Virus record (IMG/VR): IMGVR_UViG_3300036823_000091
Location: 1 to 64,000 of that record
Reading direction: 5' to 3' (one strand)
Length of the DNA stretch: 64,000 nt
DNA from: a virus
The notes below the pieces were generated by a model that had not been told where the DNA came from, did not search any database, and saw only the letters and a program-made list of their open reading frames with translations. Every line of letters begins with the position of its first letter. Within the stretch, counting starts at the first letter, position 1. The position numbers and the translations under genes were made by a program. Below are positions 7,942-15,842 of the stretch, piece by piece.

Positions 7942-10721
7942 TATTTTCGTACCCCCTTAGCTCGTATTGCATTTGCTATATGAGGGCCAAGTTTTGAGGT
8001 GACTTCCTTACCATCTATGTAAATGTGGTTTTCAATTGGTTGGTTATTGCCATTGCTGTTACCAGCAGCTAGTGCAGCTAGGACTGCAGCCGATGAGTTT
8101 GAGGTACTACTACTTCCTGGATAAGGAAGCTTATTCATAGTAGAGTCGAGCTTGGACATATTCGAGAGAATGCCAGTGCTGATCTGCTCAGGGATGAGAG
8201 ACCCTTGTAGCTGGAGATCTCTAAGAGGACCAATCTTAGCTGGAGAATGAGGCAAGTGAGCAGAGATGAAATCAGTAACCGCGCCTATTGCACTTCCTAC
8301 TGCTCCTATAGCTGCTCGTATTCCATTCGCTATACCATTGACAATATTTGATCCTGCATTTGTTGCATCTGTTATAATAGTATTCCATAAATTGCTTATC
8401 ATTCCAGGAAGAGTATTCAAAAATCCCATCACTTTTCCTGGAAGCTGGGAAAACCAGTTGATAACCCCATTTACAAGACCTAGTACCTGCTGTACTGCAT
8501 CTACATTTAGTTGTATAAACCAACTAATTAAATTTGATACAAAAGCTACAACAGCCGATACGACTGCTGTCACCATATTCCCTATCCATGTGATAATACC
8601 GTTTACCATATCCGGTATGATGGAATGTCCTACCAATTGATCATAGAGGCTCACAAAGAAGCCAAGAAACCCTTGGACAAAACCTGATATAAGCCCCCAT
8701 ATAGTGCCAAATACTGTTGTAAACAGCCCTACAACTGCTGTCCATAAACCAACAAAAATGTTATAAAGTCCTTGCAGTATTTGATATAGAGCAGGGCCTA
8801 AATCGCTAAAATTACCTGTTATAAGGTCAATAATGACACGGAGTATCCCGCCTACAAACTGCACTACTCCAGTGAAAAACTGAATAATACCAGCTAAAAC
8901 AGCAGCTAACCCTGTTATCAGATAAGCAAATCCTTTCGCTAATCCTGTTATAACGCCTGTAAGTGCTGCTATTGCTGTTATGACTACTACGCCTACAATT
9001 GCTGCTAATGCTTGCCACAAGAGAGAGAGAGATGAGAGAGCAGACCCTAATTGTTGGAACATTGGCAGGAGCTGCCCTTTCCAGACTGTGTTCACAAGAT
9101 AATCCCATAGTGGTGTAAAGACAGAAGACAGGAAGCTCCCAAGGTCCTTGAGCATGTTAATCAGACCTTGTAGAGCAGCATTCCCCCCTAAAGCAGCACC
9201 TACAGCAAGGAATGCTGCTTTTAATTGATTGAAATAGATAATAACAAGAGCTATAGCACCGCCAATAAGCAAGAACGGCCAAGCAAATAGAAGAAATGCA
9301 CCAATAGCAGGCAGAGCAGCAATGGTTACGGACACAAGAGCAGCAACTAAGAGACCACCAAGAACACCAGCTAGAACAGCAGCGCCTACTTGCAGAGCTT
9401 GCATAGCAGCATGATTTTGTTGGAAGAAGGTAACAGCACCTTTCACGAAATTAGCTACATTCGTGATAGCTCCACTTAATGCATTTGTAGCATTAACCAA
9501 GATACCACTAGTTGAAATCCAATTGCCAAATGAGGTAACAATAGGCATAACAGCAGATAGAAGATTACTTACTGCTGGAAGCAAAGCTGTGCCGATCTTG
9601 ATACCCATGGTCTCCAGAGTCTCTTGCGCTTGCGATATCTTGAAATTGAAGTCTTGTTGAACGTTTGACCAACCCTGTATAGTGCTGCCACCCGATTTTA
9701 CTGAACCAGAAATATTATCAACATTTGCCTTAAATGTAGCTAAGTCTGAGCCTGTCAAGTTCATAATACCTTGCATGCTCTTTGTGCCACCGACCATGTT
9801 TGAAATAGCTGCAATATAACCAGCACTTCCAACGGGGAACTTTTTGCCTGCAGCATCAGTGATCATTTCTAATGCCGAAGGTAGAGAGACTTTCATTTCA
9901 GCAGCAACATCTTCAGATTTGAGACCAAGAGCTTTCATAGCATCAGAAGCTTTTGATGTGGGGTTTTCTATTGCCATGATGGTCTGCCTAAGATAGGTAG
10001 AGGCCTGAGAAGCAGGGATAGTTTTCGCGGTCATTGTTGCCATTGCAGCAGATACATCAGTAAGTGAAACACCAGATTTAGCGGCTATTGGCTCTACATT
10101 TGCCAATGCATGAGCCAAATCTCCCATGTTTGTCTGTCCTGATTTTACTGTTGCAACAAGGGTGTTAACAGCTTGAGATGCAGTAAGATTGGAGTCTTTG
10201 TAGTTGAGCATGGCCCCCGTAACAGCCTGCGCAGTTACCCCTAGATCCGCATTTCCTACACGAGCCCCCTCCGCTGCATTTTTCAGCACGTCAAGGCCCG
10301 TTTTACCGTGAAAGCCTGCACTTTCTATCATGTACATCCCGTCAGTGAGTTGCTTTGTGGATGTACCTGTTTGTATGGCTAAATCGAGAATACCATTGGA
10401 AACCATCTTGATATTGCTAGCTGACTCTCCTGCTCCTGTTACAAGAGTTGTCATGCCTTGTTGGAAATCACCAGCCATCTTGGTAGCAGCAATACCTCCT
10501 GCAATAGCAGCACCCGCTACAGCAGTAAAGGCAACAGCAGTAGCGCCAAGGATTTTGCTGCCTGTCCCGCCTAGATCGGCTATATTGCTCTTTGCTTGAT
10601 TTACGCCGCTTTGCAGTCCACTCACATTTGCTGTGAAGTTGACCACCATTGTACCAAGAACGCCCAAAGTGATTACTCCAACAAAAAAGGTGCTCTCTCC
10701 AGAACTATCCAGAGAAAACAC
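7941..10721 (-). CDS. Tail tape measure protein (926 aa)
   Basis: Sets tail length and is ejected with DNA. The N-terminal third matches the TP901-type tape-measure core (e.g. MYMIESAGFHGKTGLDVL, and long Ala/Thr/Ser helices). The middle has many hydrophobic helical segments, and the C-terminus ends with a short basic tail. It lies directly downstream of the frameshifted tail chaperone gene and overlaps the hub gene by 1 bp, the canonical order. The start is uncertain. The listed GTG has no clear SD. A TTG six codons before the internal ATG at 10649 has GGAG upstream, and MVVNFTANVSG at 10649 looks like the true mature N-terminus. Confidence 0.92.
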   Translation of the reverse strand: MFSLDSSGESTFFVGVITLGVLGTMVVNFTANVSGLQSGVNQAKSNIADLGGTGSKILGATAVAFTAVAGAAIAGGIAATKMAGDFQQGMTTLVTGAGESASNIKMVSNGILDLAIQTGTSTKQLTDGMYMIESAGFHGKTGLDVLKNAAEGARVGNADLGVTAQAVTGAMLNYKDSNLTASQAVNTLVATVKSGQTNMGDLAHALANVEPIAAKSGVSLTDVSAAMATMTAKTIPASQASTYLRQTIMAIENPTSKASDAMKALGLKSEDVAAEMKVSLPSALEMITDAAGKKFPVGSAGYIAAISNMVGGTKSMQGIMNLTGSDLATFKANVDNISGSVKSGGSTIQGWSNVQQDFNFKISQAQETLETMGIKIGTALLPAVSNLLSAVMPIVTSFGNWISTSGILVNATNALSGAITNVANFVKGAVTFFQQNHAAMQALQVGAAVLAGVLGGLLVAALVSVTIAALPAIGAFLLFAWPFLLIGGAIALVIIYFNQLKAAFLAVGAALGGNAALQGLINMLKDLGSFLSSVFTPLWDYLVNTVWKGQLLPMFQQLGSALSSLSLLWQALAAIVGVVVITAIAALTGVITGLAKGFAYLITGLAAVLAGIIQFFTGVVQFVGGILRVIIDLITGNFSDLGPALYQILQGLYNIFVGLWTAVVGLFTTVFGTIWGLISGFVQGFLGFFVSLYDQLVGHSIIPDMVNGIITWIGNMVTAVVSAVVAFVSNLISWFIQLNVDAVQQVLGLVNGVINWFSQLPGKVMGFLNTLPGMISNLWNTIITDATNAGSNIVNGIANGIRAAIGAVGSAIGAVTDFISAHLPHSPAKIGPLRDLQLQGSLIPEQISTGILSNMSKLDSTMNKLPYPGSSSTSNSSAAVLAALAAGNSNGNNQPIENHIYIDGKEVTSKLGPHIANAIRAKGVRK

Positions 10722-10751
10722 CTGATGCTTTAAGCATGGTCTAAGTGTTAA

Positions 10752-10938
10752 TTATTTCTTCTTTGCATCCTCTATAGCTTTTTCTTCATCTTCTTGCACT
10801 ATAGTGTAGAATGCTATCCACTCATTGAATTTTGTGTTACCTATCTCCTTTAGCATTTTGTCAGGATCTACGCGCTTCATGTCTTTTGCTAAGCGGAAAG
10901 AGAACCTTCTACGATCGTCGGATCTGAGTCTTTTTTTT
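10752..10938 (-). CDS. Tail assembly chaperone, downstream (T-like) part made by -1 frameshift
   Basis: This frame lacks its own good start. It continues the upstream chaperone if ribosomes slip back one base on the A8 run at 10938-10931 (GAA AAA AAA GAC). The shifted frame reads RRFSFRLAKDMKRV, then FNEWIAFYTIVQEDEEKA, and stops at 10752. This is the classic second half of lambda G/T-type chaperones (F-x-F-R-L-A ... FxEWxAYY). The fusion would be about 183 aa. The gene lies immediately before the tape measure gene, where gpGT always sits. Confidence 0.8.
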
Positions 10939-11302
10939 CTTCTTCAAGCTTTATATTGAGTCCACTCTGCTTGATCGCTTGTGTTGCTATTGCTACAAGC
11001 GGCCTAACGTTCTTGGCTAGCAATGGCTGCAAGAAACCGTTGCTCCAAATCGGTCCTCCATCAGGATCATCCGCATTCCTTACACTGGCAATAAGCATTT
11101 TCGCCATAAGCTTTTTCTGATCGGTGTTGCCATCCTTATCACTACAGCTATTCAGAATATTTCCTGCTGTATCGGCATCCAATTCTCGAACGACCAAGTG
11201 AACGCCTTTTCCTTGTAGTGTCTTGGGTAAGCTGCTCTCTGGAATTGGAGATTCCTCCAGAACGTCATCCATCCAAAGTGTTCTAATTTTATCGGTGTCC
11301 AT
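10889..11302 (-). CDS. Tail assembly chaperone, upstream (G-like) protein (137 aa)
   Basis: Coats the tape measure during tail assembly (known role of the family). The start is the ATG of MDTDKIRTLW with GGGAG 7 nt upstream; longer in-frame starts would run through an intergenic repeat. The charged C-terminus ends KKDSDPTIVEGSLSA. The gene contains a slippery A8 run 42-49 nt before its stop, which yields the GT-like fusion listed separately. It lies between the tail tube gene and the tape measure gene. Confidence 0.82.
   Translation of the reverse strand: MDTDKIRTLWMDDVLEESPIPESSLPKTLQGKGVHLVVRELDADTAGNILNSCSDKDGNTDQKKLMAKMLIASVRNADDPDGGPIWSNGFLQPLLAKNVRPLVAIATQAIKQSGLNIKLEEEKKDSDPTIVEGSLSA
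10931..10938 (-). other. Programmed -1 frameshift slippery site (A8)
   Basis: Eight consecutive A residues on the coding strand, in the frame GAA AAA AAA GAC, allow both P- and A-site Lys codons to re-pair after a -1 slip. The shifted frame encodes the conserved T-like domain, which supports genuine recoding rather than a sequencing error. Confidence 0.75.
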
Positions 11303-11328
11303 TGATATCTCCCTACATTTAATTTCGA

Positions 11329-11338
11329 TCATGATCAA
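11329..11338 (-). promoter_or_regulatory. TTGATCATGA motif, copy 1
   Basis: Exact decamer inside the near-palindrome GATCATGATCAA, between the tail tube stop and the tail chaperone start. Confidence 0.5.
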
Positions 11339-11344
11339 TAATTG

Positions 11345-11986
11345 CTATGAAGCAATAAAGTAGATTGCTCCATCGCTTGTAAAACTTAGATCCTCACTAG
11401 TAAGATCTTTTTCTGATATCTTGATGCTATCATCCTTCATGAGTGCAAAGCATTCATATCTTTGTTGTGCATTCCTCCCATTATAGAGGGATAGAAGCAG
11501 TCTTTGACTAAGATAGCCGAGATATGATGTATCAATCCACCATTTACCTAAACTGACATCACTATCACCTAATGTGGCTATTTTCGTTTTCCAAGGCACA
11601 GGTGGATTTGTGAATACTGTTGAGTCCATTACATCTAATTGTGTTTTGATGTCTACGCTCTTAGCATCGCCTATGAATGCGAGTGCCATGTATTTTCCGC
11701 TTACACGGGCTGACGGTGTGCCACCTGTAACAGCACTGGCAAATGTGATCATGCCTCCAACGTACTGCACCGTATAGGTAGAGGGATTGGCAGTAGTCCA
11801 GGTGCTACCATCAGGAGCAGTTTGAACCGTCAAGGCTACATCAGGGTCCCAATAGCGATGGATGTCCGTTTCTGATAATGAGAAATGGATATGATCTCCA
11901 CTATCTGTTAAGACAAGATTGGTAAAGGTGATACTTGGTTGTACAGCAAGCCAAATGCCTGCTAAGTATCCTGGTATTGCTGTCAT
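11345..11986 (-). CDS. Probable major tail protein (213 aa)
   Basis: Shares its N-terminal pattern (MTA-x-PGY-[LI]A) with the adjacent 137-aa tail-tube protein, and its length and beta-rich composition fit a tail tube or major tail subunit. It lies between the tail tube gene and the chaperone gene. It could be a second tube subunit, or a tube protein with an added surface domain (residues ~40-100 are Thr/Ser-rich). The match is by position and pattern, not by a catalytic motif. Confidence 0.65.
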   Translation of the reverse strand: MTAIPGYLAGIWLAVQPSITFTNLVLTDSGDHIHFSLSETDIHRYWDPDVALTVQTAPDGSTWTTANPSTYTVQYVGGMITFASAVTGGTPSARVSGKYMALAFIGDAKSVDIKTQLDVMDSTVFTNPPVPWKTKIATLGDSDVSLGKWWIDTSYLGYLSQRLLLSLYNGRNAQQRYECFALMKDDSIKISEKDLTSEDLSFTSDGAIYFIAS

Positions 11987-12001
11987 ATCTCTTTACCTCT
12001 C

Positions 12002-12415
12002 TTACAGCGTTCCAGACACAATTGCTCCGGTTCCCTCAAGATCGAATGACACGTTTTGTTCACTTTTCACGTCAATCTTGATACCTTCACTTTTTACCAG
12101 TACTGTACCTGAGTACTTGGGTTTGCCAGTTCCTAGTCCAAGTGGAGCAACAAGCCAAGCTGCACTCGTTCCAGGATTAGTGATGATATTGGCTTGTAGA
12201 GCCGCTTGTTCTGCATCAGTCATATCTAGATTGCCATCAAATGACATTGTGTAGTCAGCTAGACCGCCTATCTTCTTTTTCCATTGACCGTCTGCAAGAG
12301 CTGTAATATCAAGAATGTCATTGCCTATCTTGATATTGACACTCTTAATACCTGTTATAGTTGTAGGTGTTGGTCCTATTTGGATAATTGCTATATATCC
12401 AGGCTGTGCTGTCAT
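12002..12415 (-). CDS. Tail tube protein (137 aa)
   Basis: Forms the inner tail tube in siphoviruses. Features include an N-terminal strand region (MTAQPGYIAIIQIGP), D-I-T-A-L with a downstream W-K-K-K-I-G-G-L motif typical of TP901-1/lambda gpV-like tubes, and a conserved acidic D-M-T-D-A-E-Q segment. The size is standard for the family. It follows the tail terminator gene by 5 bp and precedes the larger tail protein, as in HK97-type orders. Confidence 0.78.
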   Translation of the reverse strand: MTAQPGYIAIIQIGPTPTTITGIKSVNIKIGNDILDITALADGQWKKKIGGLADYTMSFDGNLDMTDAEQAALQANIITNPGTSAAWLVAPLGLGTGKPKYSGTVLVKSEGIKIDVKSEQNVSFDLEGTGAIVSGTL

Positions 12416-12420
12416 GTGCC

Positions 12421-12843
12421 TTACTCCTCACTATAGAGCATATATTGAACGAGTCCATGTAACGTCAACCCGTCCGGGTCCGGTAAAAATTTGCTTGAAT
12501 CATACATAGTTGATACATGATCTTGTGTTGTTAGATTTAGATGTACTTGATCTAACAGTTGATTTAATCTAGCTAAAATCATTTGTGCATTTTTGTTTCC
12601 TTTTGCTCTACTCCATATATGAATAGTGAACGTTACATCATATCCTCTTCTACCTAGTGTATTGTTCGGTTTTTCTACAATGTCACCTATGGTTAGATAA
12701 TCGAATGGCTGATTTTCTGGTACAGCCATATCGTCAAACACACCAGTTATGCCTAAACTAGTAAGAGTAGCATCAAGCACATCTCCAGGTACAAGAAGTG
12801 CTGATACTGCTGTTTGTATCTCACTTGACGCTGTTTGTACCAT
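12421..12843 (-). CDS. Tail terminator/completion protein (DUF3168-like, 140 aa)
   Basis: Caps the tail tube and joins it to the head. Diagnostic pattern: PFDYLTIGDIVEKPNN followed by GYDVTFTIHIWSRAKG and a helix N-A-Q-M-I-L-A-R-L-N-Q-L-L, as in DUF3168. The gene overlaps the preceding small ORF by 23 bp, and the tail tube gene follows after 5 bp. Length and position are typical. Confidence 0.82.
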   Translation of the reverse strand: MVQTASSEIQTAVSALLVPGDVLDATLTSLGITGVFDDMAVPENQPFDYLTIGDIVEKPNNTLGRRGYDVTFTIHIWSRAKGNKNAQMILARLNQLLDQVHLNLTTQDHVSTMYDSSKFLPDPDGLTLHGLVQYMLYSEE

Positions 12844-13060
12844 TTGGCACCTCTGAACACTGGCATTTTGCTAGCTGGTTAAGCTTTACTGCTAGGAATT
12901 CCCAAGTTTCCCTCTTCAGGCTTGCATCGATAACAAATGATGATTTCCTATACCCGCAGCTTGCACAGAGAGTGAGAATGTATTCAGATCTTGAGACAAT
13001 GAGTAGTTTAGGAGTGAGAGTAAGAAAAGTCTCACCTACTTGGATGCTATTTCTTTTCAT
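12821..13060 (-). CDS. Small cysteine-containing hypothetical protein (79 aa)
   Basis: Starts in an ATGA overlap with the preceding gene and overlaps the tail terminator gene start by 23 bp, so it is embedded in a translationally coupled run. It contains C-A-S-C and C-Q-C, a possible metal-binding set. It is not recognised. It could be a small virion or assembly factor unique to this phage group. Confidence 0.55.
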   Translation of the reverse strand: MKRNSIQVGETFLTLTPKLLIVSRSEYILTLCASCGYRKSSFVIDASLKRETWEFLAVKLNQLAKCQCSEVPNGTNSVK

Positions 13061-13410
13061 AGGTCATCTTCTCTTTTCTGCCTTACCCATATGCAATTCC
13101 AGTTTTCCTCTTCATCCTCATCATCTTCTATTGTTCCATTGCCAGGAAATAAATATTTGCCATATTTTGTTGCTCCATCACTAAAAGTAAGCTTTACTCT
13201 TGTGTAAGGGCCTGCTACCATTTTTCTCCATTCGCTCTTTTTGCTAGAAACATCAATAATATCTGTCCCAATAGACCACGCTGTCACCGCGTCTGTCGAT
13301 CTGTGAAGCTTATCTAGCCATTGCTTGATATTTGTGCTAAATGAACTTTCACCTAGTCTTCCCATCAATTGCGCAAAGTTTTCACCGTTTGCATTTACAG
13401 CATTAGTCAT
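13057..13410 (-). CDS. Hypothetical head-tail region protein (117 aa)
   Basis: I chose the ATG of MTNAVNANGENF (GAGGAG upstream), which begins just after the previous gene stop; the longer frame would overlap that gene by 109 bp. It contains SFSTNIKQWLDKLHRS and an acidic stretch DDEDEEEN near the C-terminus. Position between the HK97 gp10-like and tail terminator genes suggests a connector or neck component. No family recognised. Confidence 0.6.
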   Translation of the reverse strand: MTNAVNANGENFAQLMGRLGESSFSTNIKQWLDKLHRSTDAVTAWSIGTDIIDVSSKKSEWRKMVAGPYTRVKLTFSDGATKYGKYLFPGNGTIEDDEDEEENWNCIWVRQKREDDL

Positions 13411-13412
13411 GT

Positions 13413-13781
13413 CTACAATATCTCCTCTAAGGCTGCTTGTAACTCCGTACAGCTTTCTTGAAATGCGGGTCCCAAAAATGCCTGAGATGCCATTTTTACC
13501 GTTCCTAATTCCACGTACCATGCTCTATCACCGCCATCTAGCAATCCATTCCCAAATGATACTTCATACCCGTTTTCTATTTTCGCTGTCTGTCCTGAAT
13601 CTCTTAGGTGAATATCATCATCTCTGTGATGTATCTCATCGTATGGGCAAAGATCCTGAGCTGCTACAAGTGTTCCATCTGCTGCAGACTTGAATTCAGG
13701 CATGATCTTTGCTAAGACTTCAGCAGAGATTTGACTTAATGCTGCTTCAACTGACTCTGCACCTTCAATCGTTACTGACAT
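13413..13781 (-). CDS. HK97 gp10-like neck/tail completion protein (122 aa)
   Basis: The N-terminus has the typical gp10 pattern (IEGAESVEAALSQISAEV), followed by AAQDLCPYDEI, a W-Y-V-E-L-G-T motif and the conserved A-x-x-F-L-G-P-A-F near the C-terminus. The family joins neck and tail in HK97-like phages. It sits between the head-closure gene and the terminator cluster, as expected. Confidence 0.85.
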   Translation of the reverse strand: MSVTIEGAESVEAALSQISAEVLAKIMPEFKSAADGTLVAAQDLCPYDEIHHRDDDIHLRDSGQTAKIENGYEVSFGNGLLDGGDRAWYVELGTVKMASQAFLGPAFQESCTELQAALEEIL

Positions 13782-13794
13782 AAATCACGCCTTT

Positions 13795-14178
13795 CTAGTG
13801 TGTGCTACCTGCCGCTTGCGTTTCTTCACACTGCAATAATATTTTCGTTCTACGTTCATCAGGCACGCCAGTTGATCGAATGTTAAATATACGATCTCCA
13901 TACACCACACGCTGAATATCATTTATGTTTAAATTAGGTCTATATCTAATTTCAAATACGACAAATGCACTAGGATATACCTGTTGAGCCACCCAAGACT
14001 CATCTCCTTTTCGTGGAGCAGGACTATACATCATTTTGGCTGGAACTCTAGAGCAACCTGGAAGTGTAGCCCACGTTTGTGTTACGCCTCTCTGTCCGTC
14101 AGGAGTATCTATAGGCGTCTGCAATGCAATGCGCCTATTCATTTTCCCTGATTGAACAATTGCTGGATTTGTTGGCAT
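13795..14178 (-). CDS. Head closure protein / head-tail adaptor (127 aa)
   Basis: Recognisable by M-N-R-R-I-A-L-Q-T-P, DGQRGVTQTWATL, the strand E-I-R-Y-R-P-N-L-N-I, and V-Y-G-D-R-I-F-N-I. These are the landmarks of the SPP1 gp16/HK97 gp9 adaptor family that closes the connector after packaging. It lies 3 bp after the gp6-like gene and before the gp10-like gene. Confidence 0.87.
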   Translation of the reverse strand: MPTNPAIVQSGKMNRRIALQTPIDTPDGQRGVTQTWATLPGCSRVPAKMMYSPAPRKGDESWVAQQVYPSAFVVFEIRYRPNLNINDIQRVVYGDRIFNIRSTGVPDERRTKILLQCEETQAAGSTH

Positions 14179-14181
14179 ATC

Positions 14182-14838
14182 CTACAACTCCCACACTCTA
14201 TATCTAGCAAATGCGTCAATAATATTTTGTGGTACTTCTGCGTCTTCCCTGTTGTTGTACCAATGTGAAACAAGACGCTTTAGAAGTGTCAAGGTATTTC
14301 CAGGCAAGAACTGTGAGGCTGTGTATCCGGCAACATAAGTGAGTCTATAGCGTGTTGCAGCTAATATGGTAAAAATGTTCAGCTTATTTGGATCAACATT
14401 CTGATCTAGACGATAATTGGCATTGCCTTCGTCATCCAATGCTGTAAGCTCAGTCCACTCAGGTACATCCATCTTTGTGAGCTGATACTCAACTGTTGTG
14501 AGTGTCTGCACTGGAGTCATTGGCATTTTTAAGCCGACTAGTGCATTCCCAAAGAGTGGAACATCAGGACGTTCAGCTAGTCTCCAGGAGTCGAACGGTA
14601 CGCCCACAGGACCGGACAGAGACCCTGTTGGCATTGGATCAGGCTCAATAGTAGCCTGGATAGTTTGAGTGCTCAGTGCTCGTTTCTGTATCTTCTCCGC
14701 CTCTCTCCTTGCATCTACAATGAGCTGAGCAATTAGCGTATCTTCATCATCGAAATCGACACGCATAAACGTTTTTGCATCAGCTAGTGAAAGAGGCTCG
14801 ACACTTGGTTCATTGAGCACTAGATACGATACAGGCAT
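14182..14838 (-). CDS. Head-tail connector protein (HK97 gp6-like, 218 aa)
   Basis: The N-terminal half has the gp6 signature: EPLSLADAKTFMRVDFDDED, then LIAQLIVDARREAEKIQKR. The C-terminus closes with a helix L-L-K-R-L-V-S-H-W-Y-N-N-R-E. The family forms the ring below the portal. A longer loop region than minimal gp6 proteins (residues ~60-150) is present. Order with capsid upstream and adaptor downstream is canonical. Confidence 0.87.
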   Translation of the reverse strand: MPVSYLVLNEPSVEPLSLADAKTFMRVDFDDEDTLIAQLIVDARREAEKIQKRALSTQTIQATIEPDPMPTGSLSGPVGVPFDSWRLAERPDVPLFGNALVGLKMPMTPVQTLTTVEYQLTKMDVPEWTELTALDDEGNANYRLDQNVDPNKLNIFTILAATRYRLTYVAGYTASQFLPGNTLTLLKRLVSHWYNNREDAEVPQNIIDAFARYRVWEL

Positions 14839-14858
14839 TCAAACTATCCTTCTAATTT

Positions 14859-14868
14859 TTGATCATGA
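14859..14868 (+). promoter_or_regulatory. TTGATCATGA motif, copy 2
   Basis: Exact decamer followed by CAATTTATT, in the 34-bp gap between the connector gene start and the preceding gene stop. Confidence 0.5.
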
Positions 14869-14872
14869 CAAT

Positions 14873-15271
14873 TTATTCAGCAAAGCTCCATGTGCCTTGC
14901 TTCTCACCTGTTGGATCGCACTCAACAGAAGTAACCCAAAATTGACCACTACCACCCGGATGAGCAGTGATGAAATCGTTTACATTGTCAGTAATCACCT
15001 GACCATTAATGAGAGCATCCGGTGTATCTCCCCAGACCTTGACAATGATGAGAGGTCTTTTCTCTCCAGGGTGATAACCGTCTTTGAGCACATAATCAAC
15101 AATGTTTCCACGCTTAGGCACACGCCCACTTGTAGCAACAGGAGCCCTCTTAGTAGGTGGTTGTTCTGGAGGTGTTGCACTCTTAGTTGTGGAAGTATCT
15201 CCAGTTACCACAGGTGTTTTACCTGTATCCTCTTCCACAGGAGGTGTAACCTTAGTAGGATCTACACTCAT
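14873..15271 (-). CDS. Hypothetical head-region protein with Pro/Thr-rich N-terminus (132 aa)
   Basis: The start at MSVDPTKV has GAGG 5 nt upstream; an in-frame GTG 11 codons earlier is weaker. Residues 1-55 are low complexity (Pro, Thr, Lys), and the second half is a compact domain with VDYVLKDGYHPGEKRPLIIV and GQFWVTSVECDP. Between the decoration-like protein and the connector, it may be a head accessory protein. No family assigned. Confidence 0.6.
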   Translation of the reverse strand: MSVDPTKVTPPVEEDTGKTPVVTGDTSTTKSATPPEQPPTKRAPVATSGRVPKRGNIVDYVLKDGYHPGEKRPLIIVKVWGDTPDALINGQVITDNVNDFITAHPGGSGQFWVTSVECDPTGEKQGTWSFAE

Positions 15272-15344
15272 ATTAACCTCAAAATCTATCTGTGCTGGTG
15301 TCACCCATTAAGAATGACACCGCTACTATTCATGGCAGATCAGC

Positions 15345-15761
15345 TTAGTTTGGACTACCAACTGGCAGGTTATGAGCACCGCCTACAATCCAAAGCAAGC
15401 CGTAGATTGCGCCTGATGTTGCGCCTGATACGGTATCTACAGCTTTTACATACCGTTGATTACCTAAGTATCCTACCTTTTGTACCGCATTCTGCTGACC
15501 TGTACCTGCAATAGCTGTAAATGAGCCTTGCAAGTAGGTAGCAGCTACATCAGTCCAGTTTGTGTTGTCTGGAGAGTCTTGCAATTTGAACGTGTGCGTG
15601 CCATCAGTCCAAGCGCCAACCTCTAATACAGCTACAAGTGCATCTACACCGCTTTCATAAGCCGTCCGGTCAATGCCTGTTGAGCTCACAGTTGCGGCAT
15701 GTGCAGCAGGGTTAAGATCAGGCACTACACCAATTCTGTTATATAAGTCATAAATTGCCAT
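15345..15761 (-). CDS. Probable capsid accessory/decoration protein (138 aa)
   Basis: Begins MAIYDLYNRIGVVPDLNPA and continues as a beta-rich protein with TFKLQDSPDNTNWTDV and GNQRYVKAV. Similar short proteins directly downstream of HK97-type capsid genes are usually annotated as hypothetical or decoration proteins. It follows the major capsid gene, with the TTGATCATGA motif in the 81-bp gap. The role is inferred from pattern and place. Confidence 0.6.
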   Translation of the reverse strand: MAIYDLYNRIGVVPDLNPAAHAATVSSTGIDRTAYESGVDALVAVLEVGAWTDGTHTFKLQDSPDNTNWTDVAATYLQGSFTAIAGTGQQNAVQKVGYLGNQRYVKAVDTVSGATSGAIYGLLWIVGGAHNLPVGSPN

Positions 15762-15797
15762 TTATTTATCTATCCTCTGAATGCTCCCAATTTTCAA

Positions 15798-15807
15798 TCA
15801 TGATCAA
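15798..15807 (-). promoter_or_regulatory. TTGATCATGA motif, copy 3
   Basis: Exact decamer within AATCATGATCAATAAAT, in the gap between the major capsid gene and the decoration-like gene. Confidence 0.5.
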
Positions 15808-15842
15808 TAAATCAGGAGCACTAGTTTATCTACTCCTAAAGA

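Noticed and set aside
13411-13521. Longer N-terminus for the 117-aa head-tail gene
   Set aside because: It would overlap the gp10-like gene by 109 bp, while an ATG with GAGGAG lies just after that gene's stop.
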